Of a DNA stretch of 64,000 nt, positions 62,560 to 64,000 are shown piece after piece. The DNA lies in assembly GCF_014699005.1 (NCBI RefSeq), contig NZ_JACWZY010000018.1, forward strand, positions 1 to 64,000, given 5' to 3'. Every line of letters starts with the position of its first letter. Position 1 is the stretch's first letter. Source of the stretch: Spirosoma profusum. Its GTDB lineage: Bacteria; Bacteroidota; Bacteroidia; Cytophagales; Spirosomataceae. Under the pieces are notes generated by a model. It saw only the letters and a program-made list of their open reading frames with translations, searched no databases and was not told the origin of the DNA. The position numbers and the translations under genes were made by a program.

Positions 62560-62581
62560 TCTGCTTGTACAGAATACGACC

Positions 62582-62642
62582 GCGCACCGTTCGAAATTTC
62601 AATGTGCAATTCCTGCCTGAAATGTCGAACGGTGCGCTTTTT
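62582..62642 (+). terminator. terminator of the RlpA-like gene
   Basis: GCGCACCGTTCGA (62582-62594) pairs perfectly with TCGAACGGTGCGC (62625-62637), with an inner TTTCA/TGAAA stem, followed by TTTTT. Confidence 0.75.
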
Positions 62643-62655
62643 GCGTTATGTTCAA

Positions 62656-62757
62656 TGAGTGAAAGAATGAAAGAGCGAAATCGGACCGCCGAAGCGGAAC
62701 GAATAGCTGCCGCGAAATTATTCACTCTTTCACTCTTTCATACTTTCACTCATTCGC
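62656..62757. repeat. inverted-repeat element, GAAAGAGTGAAAGAGCG family, copy 3
   Basis: GAGTGAAAGAATGAAAGAGCG at the left and its approximate complement at the right (CACTCTTTCACTCTTTCATACTTTCACTC region) surround a degenerate GC-rich core GGACCGCCGAAGCGG. It ends at the base before the DUF58 start codon. Confidence 0.7.
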
Positions 62758-63669
62758 ATGAAACAGCCTCTTAATCTTGGTCAGGTACGTTCGTTTGGTA
62801 ATGTTGAATTTCTGGCTCGTCAACTGGTCGAAGGATTCATTACGGGTCTTCATAAATCGCCGTTTCATGGTTTTTCGGTGGAATTTGCCGAACATCGGCT
62901 CTACAATACCGGCGAAACAACGCGGCACATCGACTGGAAAGTTTTCGGCAAAACGGAGAAGCTGTTCGTAAAACGGTACGAAGAAGAAACCAACTTACGA
63001 TGCCATCTCCTGGTCGATACGTCGTCGTCGATGTACTACCCGGAGGCAAATTATGGGAAGATGACATTCAGCGTGATGGCGGCTGCCTGTCTGGCCTATA
63101 TGCTTCAGCGTCAGAAAGATGCAGTGAGCCTAACGACCTTCGCTGACGCTATTGATGTGCAGACGCCCGTAAAATCGACGCCGTCACACGTACACAAACT
63201 GTTCACGCAATTAGATCTGTTGATGCAGCAACCCAAACCGCTACGTCGGACGGCAGCCGCTGATATTATTCACCAGGTTGCCGAGAAAATCAACAAGCGG
63301 TCGCTGGTGGTGATTTTCAGCGATATGTTCGACAATTCCGATAAAGCAGATGCTTTGTTTTCGGCTCTGCAACACCTGCGCCACAACCTGCACGAGGTAT
63401 TGGTTTTCCACGTAACAGACAAAAAAACCGAAGAAGAATTTGCCTTTGATGAACGCCCCTATGAATTTATCGACCTCGAAACTGGTGAAAAAGTGAAACT
63501 CCAGCCGGGGCAGGTTCGCGAAACGTATCAGCAGGCGGTGAAGTCGTATTTTCAGGAATTAAAAATGCGTTGCGGTCAATACAAAATCGATTTCATCGAA
63601 GCCGACATTGCCCAAGGTTTCGACCAGATTCTAACCGCTTATCTGGTAAAGCGCACGAAGATGAAGTAG
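62758..63669 (+). CDS. DUF58 / vWA-like protein
   Basis: This 303-residue DUF58 protein has the hallmark segment RHIDWKVFGKTEKLFVKRYEEE at about 62-83, followed by a vWA-like domain with MIDAS-type LLVDTSSSMYY (DxSxS) and IFSDMFDN. DUF58 proteins occur with MoxR AAA+ ATPases and vWA membrane proteins, acting as chaperone-like complexes. The MoxR and other partners are not within this window. No membrane segment is present, so it is cytoplasmic. The start ATG lies directly after a hairpin repeat. The next gene begins 76 bp downstream. Confidence 0.9.
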   Translation: MKQPLNLGQVRSFGNVEFLARQLVEGFITGLHKSPFHGFSVEFAEHRLYNTGETTRHIDWKVFGKTEKLFVKRYEEETNLRCHLLVDTSSSMYYPEANYGKMTFSVMAAACLAYMLQRQKDAVSLTTFADAIDVQTPVKSTPSHVHKLFTQLDLLMQQPKPLRRTAAADIIHQVAEKINKRSLVVIFSDMFDNSDKADALFSALQHLRHNLHEVLVFHVTDKKTEEEFAFDERPYEFIDLETGEKVKLQPGQVRETYQQAVKSYFQELKMRCGQYKIDFIEADIAQGFDQILTAYLVKRTKMK

Positions 63670-63745
63670 CGGAAGTTGAATTCGTTAAGAAATCGTTTGA
63701 CTGTTGCCAGTCAACGTATCATCATACAACCAGAACCATAAAGCT

Positions 63746-64000
63746 ATGTCATTGACATCTGAGCAGGACTTGATCGGTATGCAGCAGATTAGTCGAATTG
63801 TTGGCTCAACCCTTAAGCGCATGCAACAATATGCCCGACCAGGGATGTCGACTTTTGAATTAGATCAATATGGACAACAGTTGCTGGAGCAACAAGGCGC
63901 CCGATCAGCACCAAAGCTCACCTATGGCTTTCCAGGTTGGACGTGTATTAGTTTAAATGAGGAAGTTTGTCACGGTATCCCGTCTGCGAAACGGTTTCTG
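63746..64000 (+). CDS. map: methionine aminopeptidase, N-terminal part (cut by window end)
   Basis: The first 85 residues are visible: SLTSEQDLIGMQQISRIVGSTL at the start, then GMSTFELDQYGQQLLEQQGA, and YGFPGWTCISLNEEVCHGIPS, the last matching the conserved (F/Y)P..ic.S.NE.v.HGIP of M24A methionine aminopeptidases. It removes N-terminal methionine from new proteins. The metal ligands lie beyond the window. ATG 63746 fits the family start. Confidence 0.85.
   Translation, partial: MSLTSEQDLIGMQQISRIVGSTLKRMQQYARPGMSTFELDQYGQQLLEQQGARSAPKLTYGFPGWTCISLNEEVCHGIPSAKRFL

Overview
The window looks like chromosome of a Cytophagales bacterium (Bacteroidota), probably Spirosoma or a close relative. Supporting signs are two proteins ending in type IX secretion sorting domains, a SusC/SusD pair run by an ECF sigma/FecR pair, Bacteroidota-typical families (DUF5103, DUF3276/PUR, DUF3667), a Bacteroidota promoter (TTTG, 20 nt, TATATTTG) ahead of the tRNA, and many intergenic inverted-repeat elements. 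The genus is inference.

Region 1 (1-13.3 kb) is an accessory defence island on the 3' side of tRNA-Thr(CGU). It holds a Shedu-like (DUF4263) nuclease gene that looks broken, a DUF5615/DUF433 toxin-antitoxin pair, an unrecognised small membrane protein, a complete four-gene Wadjet operon (jetABCD), an IS982 copy with a disrupted transposase, a RES/Xre toxin-antitoxin pair with paired operator-like palindromes, and an IS5-family element. The first gene units are separated by three copies of a structured element. Its 86-87 bp core has the architecture of an integron attC site: GCCCAAC and GTTGGGT outer boxes, and inner complementary boxes with one extrahelical base. I read this as defence genes laid out like integron cassettes. 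No integrase is visible, and the homology extends beyond the core, so the interpretation needs testing.

Region 2 (13.3-25.4 kb) is housekeeping and periplasmic metabolism: M19 dipeptidase, PurQ, a 5'-nucleotidase split into two overlapping genes in permuted order, a DUF922-like/barrel protein, AhcY, a metallophosphoesterase fused to a PQQ-type propeller, a GNAT acetyltransferase, GH20 hexosaminidase and an SGNH hydrolase.

Region 3 (25.6-50.6 kb) is dominated by large secreted repeat proteins: a 2907-residue beta-helix/Ig-repeat adhesin-like protein, three NHL-repeat paralogues (one with a stop codon at its signal-peptide junction) and an FG-GAP protein. MurF, an acidic small protein, an ABC-F ATPase, a DUF3667 membrane protein and a radical SAM protein lie between them.

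Region 4 (50.8-64 kb) has ECF sigma, FecR, SusC and SusD for regulated glycan or siderophore-type uptake. It continues with a bestrophin, DUF5103 protein, YchF, DUF3276, an RlpA-like protein, a DUF58 protein and the start of methionine aminopeptidase.

Small inverted-repeat elements recur throughout: at least six families between genes, one inside the ABC-F coding frame, and a 19-bp GC-rich core of one family sitting as a frameshifting insertion in the IS982 transposase.
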